Below are positions 14,581-21,777 of a stretch of 52,490 nt of DNA, one piece after another (the stretch's first letter is position 1; each line of letters begins with the position of its first letter). The notes below the pieces were generated by a model. The model had not been told where the DNA came from, searched no databases, and worked only from the letters and a program-made list of their open reading frames with translations. The position numbers and the translations under genes are program-made. The DNA is from an uncultured Planctomycetota bacterium (GTDB taxonomy: Bacteria; Planctomycetota; Phycisphaerae; SM23-33). Where the stretch lies: contig CAITIS010000060.1 of assembly GCA_903892515.1 (NCBI GenBank), forward strand, positions 1 to 52,490. Reading direction: 5' to 3'.

Positions 14581-16125
14581 CTACTTGCCGATGCAGAAAC
14601 GCGAGAAGATGGCGGCCAGGATGTCTTCGCTGACGACTTGGCCGGTGATCTCCGCCAGATGATGCAAGGCCGAGCGAAGTTCCGCCGCCGCGAGTTCGGC
14701 CTCATCGGCCAAGGTGCGCGAGCGGGTGAGTATTTCGCATGCTTGACGTGCGGCGGCGACGGCTTGGCCGATTCCGCGCCGCTGCCGGCCATGCAGCAGC
14801 AGTCCGCCCGAGTGGGGCGTGGCCTGCGTGGCCAGCACGTTCGCCAGGCGCCGGCGCAACAGGTCCAGTCCTTCGCTGGTGATCGAACTGACCGGCAGCA
14901 CTTCCTGTCCCAGCGTCTGGGCAAGCCCAGCCAGCGCCGTGCGGCTTTCCAGCAAGTCCACCTTTGTTGCCACGACCAGCAGCGGCGATCGGGCGATGAG
15001 GTCGCGAATTCCGCGCAGCAGTTGCTGTGGCGTCATTGGGAGCGGCTGAGCCGGAGATGTCCCATCCATCAAGGGTGGGTCCATCAAGGGTGCCACACCT
15101 GCGGCGTTTGCAGGTGTGTTTGCACCCGTGCTCTCGCGCACGGCTGCAGACTCCGCAGCCGTGGCACCCGGCCGCTGCGCGAGCACGTCCGCCCCGGTGG
15201 CATCGACGACAAACAGCACCGCCTGGGCCGCGGCCACCGCCTGCCGTGCCGAGCGATTCGCCGTCTGCCACAGCGGGTCGTCGGATCGTTCCAGTCCGGC
15301 CGCGTCCAACAGAATCACTTCCAGGTCGGCGGCAAGTCTGGCCGGGGCGGAGAGCACGTCGCGCGTCGTGCCGGCCACGGAAGAAACGATGGCGCGGTCC
15401 AGGCCCGACAGGGCATTGAGCAGCGAACTCTTGCCCGCGTTGGGCGCCCCGGCGATGGCCACGTGCGGCTGCGCCGATGCGCTGACCCACTGGCCGCTCT
15501 CCTGCAACACGCGTTGGAGCGACGCACAAGCCTGAGCCACGCGATCAGCCAGCACGGCGGGGTTCTCCAACTCGATGTGCTCATCGGCGAAGTCGATGCT
15601 GGACTCGACCAGCGCCAAGGCCTGCGTCAGCGTATCGGCCGGGGCGCGGCATAGGCGGCTGAGTTCGCCTTCGAGCATGCCCACGGCCGAACGCAACTGA
15701 GCGTCGGCCTCGGCGTCGATGATGTCGGCGACGGCCTGGGCCTTGGCCAGATCCAATCGCCCGGCGAAAAAGGCGCGGGCCGTAAACTCGCCGGCCTGGG
15801 CTTGGCGTGCGCCGGCGCTGAGCAGCTCGCGCAGCAAGGCCTCGGCGATCACCTCGCCGGGCACGTGCAATTCCACCACGTCCTGCCGCGTGTAGCTTCG
15901 CGGCGCGCGAAACAGGTACAGCCTGGCTGGACACTGGAACGGCCAGTCGCCCCCGACGCCAACGACGCCCGTAACGGCGCGAAAGCCCGGCAGCTCCGCC
16001 AGCGGTGCAAAAAACACGCCCTGCGCCAACGCGATGGCTGCGGGACCCGATAGCCGCACGATCGCTCTGCCGGCCGGGCCGGCGGCACTGCTGATGGCGA
16101 CAATGGTGTCCTGCGTATGAAACAC
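14581..16125 (-). CDS. mnmE: tRNA modification GTPase MnmE with a repeat-derived insertion
   Basis: A 514-residue MnmE, which with MnmG installs the 5-carboxymethylaminomethyl group on wobble uridine in tRNA. The N-terminal tetrahydrofolate domain is at 1-120 and the helical domain follows. The G domain has the P-loop GAPNAGKSS (226-234), GTTRD (252-256), DAAGL (274-278, usually DTAGL) and TKVD (387-390, usually NKxD). The C-terminal FCIGK with its conserved Cys is present. Residues about 311-372, between VVDAT and the TKVD strand, are an extra low-complexity segment (GADVLAQRPGATAAES... MDGTSPAQ) not expected in the family. It is encoded by a dispersed repeat (15083-15175). MnmG is not nearby. 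Confidence 0.95.
   Translation of the reverse strand: MFHTQDTIVAISSAAGPAGRAIVRLSGPAAIALAQGVFFAPLAELPGFRAVTGVVGVGGDWPFQCPARLYLFRAPRSYTRQDVVELHVPGEVIAEALLRELLSAGARQAQAGEFTARAFFAGRLDLAKAQAVADIIDAEADAQLRSAVGMLEGELSRLCRAPADTLTQALALVESSIDFADEHIELENPAVLADRVAQACASLQRVLQESGQWVSASAQPHVAIAGAPNAGKSSLLNALSGLDRAIVSSVAGTTRDVLSAPARLAADLEVILLDAAGLERSDDPLWQTANRSARQAVAAAQAVLFVVDATGADVLAQRPGATAAESAAVRESTGANTPANAAGVAPLMDPPLMDGTSPAQPLPMTPQQLLRGIRDLIARSPLLVVATKVDLLESRTALAGLAQTLGQEVLPVSSITSEGLDLLRRRLANVLATQATPHSGGLLLHGRQRRGIGQAVAAARQACEILTRSRTLADEAELAAAELRSALHHLAEITGQVVSEDILAAIFSRFCIGK
15083..15175. repeat. Palindromic dispersed repeat inside mnmE
   Basis: GGGTGCCACACCTGCGGCG...GCAGGTGTG followed by GCACGGCTGCAGAC...GCAGCCGTGGCACCC. 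Each half is itself a hairpin. The same composite element is intergenic at 37606-37680 and lies inside a prepilin leader at 27751-27830. Here it encodes part of the extra loop in the MnmE G domain without breaking the frame. Confidence 0.85.
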
Positions 16126-16142
16126 GGCTGCATTCTAACGGC

Positions 16143-16177
16143 AGTTCAGAGTTGAGAGTTCCTAGTTCTTAGAACTG
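16143..16177. repeat. Heptamer array AGTTCAG/AGTTGAG
   Basis: Units AGTTCAG, AGTTGAG, AGTTCCT, AGTTCTT run in 7-bp register immediately upstream of mnmE. It is one of the heptamer-period arrays. Confidence 0.6.
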
Positions 16178-16288
16178 GTTTCGCGTAATCGTGGCACGCC
16201 CGCCCTCGGGCGTGAAGACGCGCGAGAAGACGTCGATATAGCCGCAAAAGCCACAGCCGAGGGCGGCTGTGCCACGGGTGGAACCGGT
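16178..16288 (-). repeat. ~107-bp double-hairpin element, copy 1 (inverted)
   Basis: Reading on the minus strand, CCGTGGCACAGCCGCCCTCGG-type and CACGCCCGAGGGCGGGCGT-type palindromes are separated by about 40 nt (GGCTTTTGCGGCTATATCGA...). It matches plus-strand copies at 40582-40688 and 42131-42238 over nearly the whole length. It lies between divergent mnmE and msrBA, in a 339-bp spacer without another recognisable gene. Confidence 0.85.
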
Positions 16289-16464
16289 TAGGAAGCCGAT
16301 TCCGGTGCCGTAGGGTGGGCCGAGGAGCGGAGCGACGAGTCCCACCGATCCCCTGTCCGTCGCGGGACTCGCAACCTTGGATCGAACCTTCGCCCCCCTT
16401 GCCATGTATCACATTGTGTTAGAAGACGTTATCAGGTTGAGGCGAGAAGCTCTTATGAGGACAG

Positions 16465-17484
16465 ATGATGCGCAGCATGGCGGCGGTGGTGGCCTTGGTG
16501 GGCGTGGCGGCGGCGGTGATGGTATTGGCTGCGCGGGGCACTGCCGCGGCCAGGTCGAGCGAGCCGGGCTACTGGGCCGTTAAGGCTGCGGAAAAGGACG
16601 CTTTCATGTTCAAGATGTCGCCGCTGAACCCACAGGAAAGTCATGTCATTCGCGATAAGGGCACCGAGCCGCCCTTCACGGGCCGGTACTGGAACCACTT
16701 TGAAAACGGGCTGTACGCCTGCCGGCAATGCGGCTCGCCGTTGTATTTCTCGGACTCGAAGTTTGAGAGTCGCTGTGGCTGGCCGAGCTTCGATGATGAG
16801 ATTCCCGGCGCCGTCCGTCGCCAGCGCGACTCCGACGGGCTGCGGACGGAAATTCTGTGCGCCCACTGCGGAGGCCACCTCGGCCACGTATTCGAGGGCG
16901 AGCATTTGACGGCCAAGGACACGCGGCACTGCGTGAACTCTGCCTCGCTGGCGTTCGTGCCGGCCGAGAAGTCGCCGCTGCGCAAGGCCATTTTCGCCGG
17001 CGGCTGCTTCTGGGGCGTCGAGCATCAATTCCGCGACACCCCGGGCGTGATGGCGGCCCGTAGCGGCTACACGGGCGGTCGGACGGAAGCCCCGACGTAC
17101 GAGCAGGTCTGCACTGGCAGGACGGGCCACGCCGAGGCCGTCGAGATCATCTTCGACTCGGCCAAGGTCAGCTACGAAGACCTGGCCAAGCTCTTCTTTG
17201 AGATTCACGACCCCACGCAGAAGGACGGGCAGGGGCCCGATCTGGGCAGCCAGTACCGCTCCGCCGTGTTCTATGCCGACCCCGAGCAAAAGGCGGTGGC
17301 CGAGCGGCTGATCGCGCAGCTTAAAGAGCGTGGCTTCAGCGTGGTGACGGCCGTCGAGCCGGCGCGGACGTTCTGGCCGGCGGAGGGGTATCACCAGGAC
17401 TACCTCACGCGCCACCCCGGCCGATACAGCTGCCACGCCCGCGTAGACCGCTTCGGCCTGGCCACCCAGCCGGCGGTGAAGTGA
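16465..17484 (+). CDS. msrBA: Exported bifunctional methionine sulfoxide reductase MsrB-MsrA
   Basis: A 339-residue fusion that repairs both methionine-S- and R-sulfoxide. An N-terminal hydrophobic helix (residues 5-23) indicates export or membrane anchoring. The MsrB domain carries zinc Cys pairs CRQC (86, 89) and CAHC (132, 135) and the catalytic Cys156 in HCVNSASLAF. The MsrA domain starts near residue 173, with the nucleophile in GGCFWG (Cys181). The order is B then A, the reverse of many fused PilB- or MsrAB-type proteins. ATG 16465 follows GAGGAC; ATG 16468 or 16477 are close alternatives. Confidence 0.93.
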   Translation: MMRSMAAVVALVGVAAAVMVLAARGTAAARSSEPGYWAVKAAEKDAFMFKMSPLNPQESHVIRDKGTEPPFTGRYWNHFENGLYACRQCGSPLYFSDSKFESRCGWPSFDDEIPGAVRRQRDSDGLRTEILCAHCGGHLGHVFEGEHLTAKDTRHCVNSASLAFVPAEKSPLRKAIFAGGCFWGVEHQFRDTPGVMAARSGYTGGRTEAPTYEQVCTGRTGHAEAVEIIFDSAKVSYEDLAKLFFEIHDPTQKDGQGPDLGSQYRSAVFYADPEQKAVAERLIAQLKERGFSVVTAVEPARTFWPAEGYHQDYLTRHPGRYSCHARVDRFGLATQPAVK

Positions 17485-17567
17485 GGCCCGCGAATTTCTG
17501 GGGGGCTCTTTTCTCTTTGCGCCTTGCCGTATATACTCGCGCTTGTCTGGACGGGGATTACGGCGAG

Positions 17568-18038
17568 ATGAGTAAATTCGAGCGTAGACAATTGCATCCG
17601 CGGGATGCACGAGTTGTGGCAAACTGGCGGTTGGGTGACGCCGAAGCGCTGCTGCGGACCCATGACGCCGAGCGGGCCAACGGCGCGATCTACCTGGGCG
17701 GAATTGCGGTCGAGTGCCTTCTGAAGGCGAGCCTGCTCGAAAAGTACACTTGGCTTCAGAACCCGCCTGCGGGCCTGTCGACGGTCAACGCTAAACTCTG
17801 GGATTTGTGCTACAGATTCCATGAACTGGACAGGATACTGGCAGAGCTTCCGGAAGTCATGGCGCGACTGGCTGCACGCGAGCAGAGGCGATCGAGCCGT
17901 TTGTCCCAGCGGCTCAAGTCGATCTGTGCTCGGTGGACAATCTCCGTGCGGTACTCGCCAAGGCAGGCGTCGTGGGAAGAAGCTTGGGAGTTCGTCGAGA
18001 GCGTGAAGGAACTGAAGCCATGGTTGTCAAGAATGTGA
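17568..18038 (+). CDS. HEPN-domain protein
   Basis: A 156-residue protein. A HEPN helix pattern is clear: RLGDAEALL, then GAIYLGGIAVECLLKASLLEK (residues about 40-60), which matches the classical Y-x-G-x-A-V-E-C-x-L-K-A HEPN helix, then RFHELDRIL in place of the usual H-D-L segment, and ARWTISVRYS near residue 126. The catalytic R-x4-6-H RNase motif is not evident, so it may be a non-nuclease or nucleic-acid-binding HEPN. ATG 17568 follows a TATACT box at 17532. The gene overlaps the next by 19 nt. It could be half of a toxin-antitoxin-like pair. Confidence 0.72.
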   Translation: MSKFERRQLHPRDARVVANWRLGDAEALLRTHDAERANGAIYLGGIAVECLLKASLLEKYTWLQNPPAGLSTVNAKLWDLCYRFHELDRILAELPEVMARLAAREQRRSSRLSQRLKSICARWTISVRYSPRQASWEEAWEFVESVKELKPWLSRM

Positions 18039-18334
18039 AGAAGATACCGGCCTTCCTTAGCCAAGCCATCCCGGCCCTTGAGCAGACCCTCAAAGATAGT
18101 GGCATCACCGCAGCCGTTGAGTGTGAGCCGGTAAAAGGCACCAAGCTATATCGGCTGTTCGTTGTTGCGCGGCAGTTTGAGCAGATGCGCCCATCTGAGC
18201 GACAGGATCTCGTCTGGCGCATCATCGATAAAGCGTTGCCGACCCCCGAAGATCAGATGAAGATCAGCATGGTCTTGACGCTCAGCGAAAAAGAAGCCGG
18301 GATGGAAGAGCGGATTTCCAAGAAAGCACGCTGA
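18020..18334 (+). CDS. Unknown partner of the HEPN protein
   Basis: A 104-residue protein in an overlapping frame with the HEPN gene (19 nt shared), so the two are co-translated. It is not recognised. It reads as a compact alpha/beta protein: a helix IPAFLSQAIPALEQTLKDSGI, strands around AAVECEP and KLYRLFVVARQFEQM, a helix PSERQDLVWRIIDKAL, a strand KISMVLTLSEKEAG. The strand-strand-helix order resembles BolA or type-II KH-like folds, but that is only a shape guess. It lacks the GSxxR motif of minimal nucleotidyltransferases, so it is not a MNT antitoxin. Confidence 0.65.
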   Translation: MVVKNVKKIPAFLSQAIPALEQTLKDSGITAAVECEPVKGTKLYRLFVVARQFEQMRPSERQDLVWRIIDKALPTPEDQMKISMVLTLSEKEAGMEERISKKAR

Positions 18335-18787
18335 GGCCGCGTTGCTCGGGGTCGCGTCGCGTCTCTCACGGCTCGACACACCGCTACGGCTGCTCCTTTC
18401 TCCCCTACAAGAATGCTTTGATCCTGACCCGCCAGGCTCTATAATAGAGCTTGCGCTGGAACTGAGGCTGCATGAGCAGGACCGGCGCTCCTTCGATGCG
18501 CGCTGCCGTTGGGGCGGCTCGAAGGGCGAGGCGGCCGAATAGTCTGGCAGTGCCTTTACTGCCCCCGGCCTGCAAGGCGCTGCCGCCCAAGGCGATGGAT
18601 CGCCGGGAAAGCTTCGTCCCTCATCCTGCCTCAGCCGTTATCGCCGCGGGAACCTGCGGCCTGAAGGATCGCCACTGCCGGAAAAGCTTGATCCAAGCCA
18701 GGACGAAGGCCAGATCAAGGGACCACGACTGCACGAAACTCGGGCTAGACCGACCTCAGCAAGAGCTTTGACTTCAGCGAGATACTT
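18335..18787 (+). promoter_or_regulatory. Promoter and long leader of the pilus operon
   Basis: A promoter TTGATC (18418-18423), 16 bp, TATAAT (18440-18445) would start transcription near 18452 and leave about 336 nt untranslated before the ATG at 18788. The leader has the partly repeated element GGATCGCC...GGAAAAGCTT (18597-18614 and 18667-18692). I looked for the conserved cores of the cyclic-di-GMP-I riboswitch and did not find them. No convincing gene lies here; a 99-codon frame at 18472 has no ribosome site or family resemblance. Confidence 0.55.
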
Positions 18788-20494
18788 ATGGCCAAGCGAA
18801 GGAAGCGACTGGGCGAAATCCTTGTGGAATGGGGCGTTGTGACGGCCAAGGCCGTTGACGAGGCCCTCAAACATGCCCAGAAAGAGGGCATCCGCATCGG
18901 CGAGGCCTTGACGGGCCTGGGTCTGGCCGACGAAGAAGACGTGACCAAGGCCTTAGCGACGCAGTTCGACATGGAGTACGTCGACCTGGAACGCCAGACG
19001 GTCGTGCCCGGCGTACTGCACGAGATCCCCGACGAAATCGTCAAGCGGCACCTCGTCCTGCCCCTGAGCCGCGAGGGCAGCAAGCTCAAAGTCATCATTA
19101 CCGACCCGCTCGACCTGGAAACCCTGGACATCCTCCGCTTCCGCCTCAGTACGGAAATTGAAACCGTGCTGGCCTCCAAGACGCGTTTGCGGGCCTTTAT
19201 CGACCGCTTCGCCCGTTCCGACGTCAGCGTTGACCAGGCCGTGCACCAGCTCGAGCAGAGCATCGACACGTCGGTGGACATCGAAAAGCAGGAACTGTCC
19301 GCGATGGACCCCGACTCGGCGCCGATCATCCGGTTGGTCACCGGCCTGATCACCGAGGCGGTCAACATGCGAGCCAGCGACATCCACGTCGAGCCCATGG
19401 CCAACCGCGTCCGCGTGCGGTATCGCATCGACGGCGTCTGCCGCGAGCGGGACAACATCCCAAAGCGGATGCAAGGCCCCATCATCAACCGACTCAAGAT
19501 TATGTCCGGTATCGACTTGGCGGAAAAGCGGGTGCCCACCGACGGCCGAATCCGCATGGCCATCGCCGCCAGCCAGGTGGACTTCCGCGTGAGTTGCTTG
19601 CCCGGCTACCACGGCGAGAGCGTGGTGCTGCGTATTTTGCGTCCTGAAGGTGCGAAGCGCGGTGTTCAGAGCCTGGGCTTTGAGTCCGACGACAACTCGC
19701 GGTTCCAGCGCATCATCAAGCGGCCTAATGGCATTTTCCTGGTGACCGGCCCGACGGGCTCGGGCAAGACGACGACGCTGTACGCGGCCTTGAGCGAACT
19801 CAACCGGCCTGACAAAAAGATCATCACGGCCGAGGATCCGGTGGAGTACAACTTCACCGGCATCAACCAGTGCCAGGTCAACGACCAGATTGAGCTGACT
19901 TTCGCCCGCATCCTTCGCGCCATGCTGCGCCAGGCGCCGAACATCATTCTGGTGGGCGAAATCCGCGATTTGGTGGTGGCCGAGGTGGCAATTCAGGCCG
20001 CTTTGACAGGACACTTGGTTTTCAGCACACTCCACACCAACGATGCGCCTAGCGCCATCACGCGACTTATCGATATGGGCGTCAAGCCCTTCCTTGTGGC
20101 CAGCTCGATTCAGGCCGTCATGGCCCAGCGACTGGTGCGGCTGGTGTGCGAGGATTGCAAGGAACCGTACCAGCCCGACCCTAAGACTCTTAAGGTGCTG
20201 GGCTTTAAGACGGAAGAGATCAAGAACATAACATTCCAGCACGGAAAGGGTTGCAACACATGCGGCGGCACGGGCTATCGCGGACGTAAGGGCATCTTCG
20301 AGATGATGGAGATGAACCACGCCATTGCCGAGCTTTGCATGGGACATGCCGCGCTGGGCGATATTCGCCGGGCCGCCCGGGCGGCCGGCATGCGGACGCT
20401 GCTGGAAGACGGCCGGCGCAAGATCATCAACTCGATCACGACGGCTGAGGAGTTAATCACCATCACGCAGGCTGCCGAACTGGTCATGGATTAG
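18788..20494 (+). CDS. pilB: PilB/GspE-type ATPase, paralogue 1 (variant Walker B segment)
   Basis: A 568-residue assembly ATPase of type II secretion/type IV pili, which powers pilin polymerisation. The N-terminal MshEN-type c-di-GMP/adaptor region is at 1-150, and the ASDIHVEP N2 core motif lies near 197. The Walker A GPTGSGKTTT is at about 321-330, ITAEDPVEY follows, and GEIRD and STLHTND are in place. The zinc motif CEDC...CNTC is near 455-490. The usual RQDPD before IILVGEIRD is RQAPN here and DLET is DLVV, unlike the second copy (21778-23532), so activity may differ. First gene after a long leader; the next two genes are pilT and a second pilB. Confidence 0.93.
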   Translation: MAKRRKRLGEILVEWGVVTAKAVDEALKHAQKEGIRIGEALTGLGLADEEDVTKALATQFDMEYVDLERQTVVPGVLHEIPDEIVKRHLVLPLSREGSKLKVIITDPLDLETLDILRFRLSTEIETVLASKTRLRAFIDRFARSDVSVDQAVHQLEQSIDTSVDIEKQELSAMDPDSAPIIRLVTGLITEAVNMRASDIHVEPMANRVRVRYRIDGVCRERDNIPKRMQGPIINRLKIMSGIDLAEKRVPTDGRIRMAIAASQVDFRVSCLPGYHGESVVLRILRPEGAKRGVQSLGFESDDNSRFQRIIKRPNGIFLVTGPTGSGKTTTLYAALSELNRPDKKIITAEDPVEYNFTGINQCQVNDQIELTFARILRAMLRQAPNIILVGEIRDLVVAEVAIQAALTGHLVFSTLHTNDAPSAITRLIDMGVKPFLVASSIQAVMAQRLVRLVCEDCKEPYQPDPKTLKVLGFKTEEIKNITFQHGKGCNTCGGTGYRGRKGIFEMMEMNHAIAELCMGHAALGDIRRAARAAGMRTLLEDGRRKIINSITTAEELITITQAAELVMD

Positions 20495-20641
20495 TCTCAG
20501 AGAGTTGATCTTTGGCGTAAGTGTATCGTCGGCGGCGGTTTGAGCGGTTTGAACTATATGAGCCAGGGTAGAGGTTCTTCTGAGGTGGCTCTGGTCTAAG
20601 GTCTTTGGGGAACGAATAATAGGAACGTAGCGAGGTAAGAC

Positions 20642-21766
20642 ATGGCAACGATTCACATTGACAGACTGTTGGAGACCTGCATCAAGCGCGGTGCCAGCGA
20701 CCTTCACATTACGGTCGGAAGGGCCCCCACATTACGCTTGCACGGGCATCTTATCTCGCTGGCCACAAAGGTGTTAGAGCCTGAAGATACGGTGTCCCTG
20801 ATGAAGGCCATCACCCCTGAGCGGGCCCAGCAGGAGCTTCAGGAAGAGGGCACGACGGACTTTGGCTTTGCCTTTGGCGATGCCGGCCGGTTCCGAGTCA
20901 GCGTTTTCCATCAGAAGGGCAACGTGGCGCTAGTGCTGCGTCTGATTCCCTCCCGGCTGTTGACCTTCGATGAGATCGGCCTGCCAACCATCGTCAAGAG
21001 CCTGTGCCGCCGGCCTAGAGGCATCTTCCTGGTGACCGGCCCGACCGGTTCGGGCAAGACCACCACGCTGGCGACGATGATCAACTACGAGAACGAGAAC
21101 TTCGACGATCATATCGTGACCATCGAAGACCCCATCGAGTACTACCACCCGCACCACAAGAGCATCGTGAACCAGCGCGAGGTGGGCGTGGACGTGCCGA
21201 GTTTCGGCGAGGCCTTGCGGCGCGTGCTGCGTCAGGACCCCGACGTGATTCTCGTCGGCGAGTTGCGCGACTTGGAAACGATCGAGGCGGCATTGCGAGC
21301 GGCTGAGACGGGCCACCTTGTCTTTGGCACGCTGCACACCACCAGCGCCATGGGCACCGTCACGCGTATCGTCGACCAGTTCCCAGCCGATCAGCAGAAC
21401 CAGATCCGCATCCAGTTGGCCGGCTCGCTCATTGCGGTGCTGTGCCAGGCGCTGATTCCGCGCTGCGACGTCAAGGGGCGGTCTGCCGCCTTTGAGTTCA
21501 TGGTGGTCACCAGCGCCATTGCCAACCTGATCCGCGAGAACAAGGTCTTCCGCATTCCTTCGTCGATCCAGACGGGCAAGAAGTACGGCATGCAGTTGAT
21601 GGACGAGCACCTGTTCAAGCTCTTTGCCGAAGGGAAGATCTCCGCCGACTCGGCCATCGACTACTCCCACACCCCCGGAGGGATGCAGGATAAGATCGAG
21701 GCCTATAAGAAGGGCCAGATCACGCTGGACGACCAGGGACCCACCGACGAAGAGAGTGCCGCCTAA
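20642..21766 (+). CDS. pilT: Twitching motility ATPase PilT
   Basis: A 374-residue retraction ATPase of type IV pili. GASDLHI lies near residue 18. Walker A GPTGSGKTTT is at about 133-142, IVTIEDPIEY follows, and the Walker B region DPDVILVGELRD is canonical. The PilT-specific motif AIANLIRE (near 292, usually AIRNLIRE) and KVFRIPSSIQTG are present. ATG 20642 follows GAGGTAAG. PilT shows that this machine is, at least in part, a retractable pilus rather than a pure type II secretion system. Confidence 0.95.
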   Translation: MATIHIDRLLETCIKRGASDLHITVGRAPTLRLHGHLISLATKVLEPEDTVSLMKAITPERAQQELQEEGTTDFGFAFGDAGRFRVSVFHQKGNVALVLRLIPSRLLTFDEIGLPTIVKSLCRRPRGIFLVTGPTGSGKTTTLATMINYENENFDDHIVTIEDPIEYYHPHHKSIVNQREVGVDVPSFGEALRRVLRQDPDVILVGELRDLETIEAALRAAETGHLVFGTLHTTSAMGTVTRIVDQFPADQQNQIRIQLAGSLIAVLCQALIPRCDVKGRSAAFEFMVVTSAIANLIRENKVFRIPSSIQTGKKYGMQLMDEHLFKLFAEGKISADSAIDYSHTPGGMQDKIEAYKKGQITLDDQGPTDEESAA

Positions 21767-21777
21767 GGAGCTAGCCG

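Noticed and set aside
17568..18334. Classical HEPN-MNT toxin-antitoxin pair
   Set aside because: The partner lacks the nucleotidyltransferase GSxxR and downstream acidic motifs.
18472..18771. 99-codon frame in the pilus-operon leader
   Set aside because: No ribosome site, no recognisable motif, Arg/Ala/Pro-rich; better explained as leader RNA.
18446..18787. Cyclic-di-GMP-I riboswitch
   Set aside because: The conserved core blocks were looked for and are not visible.
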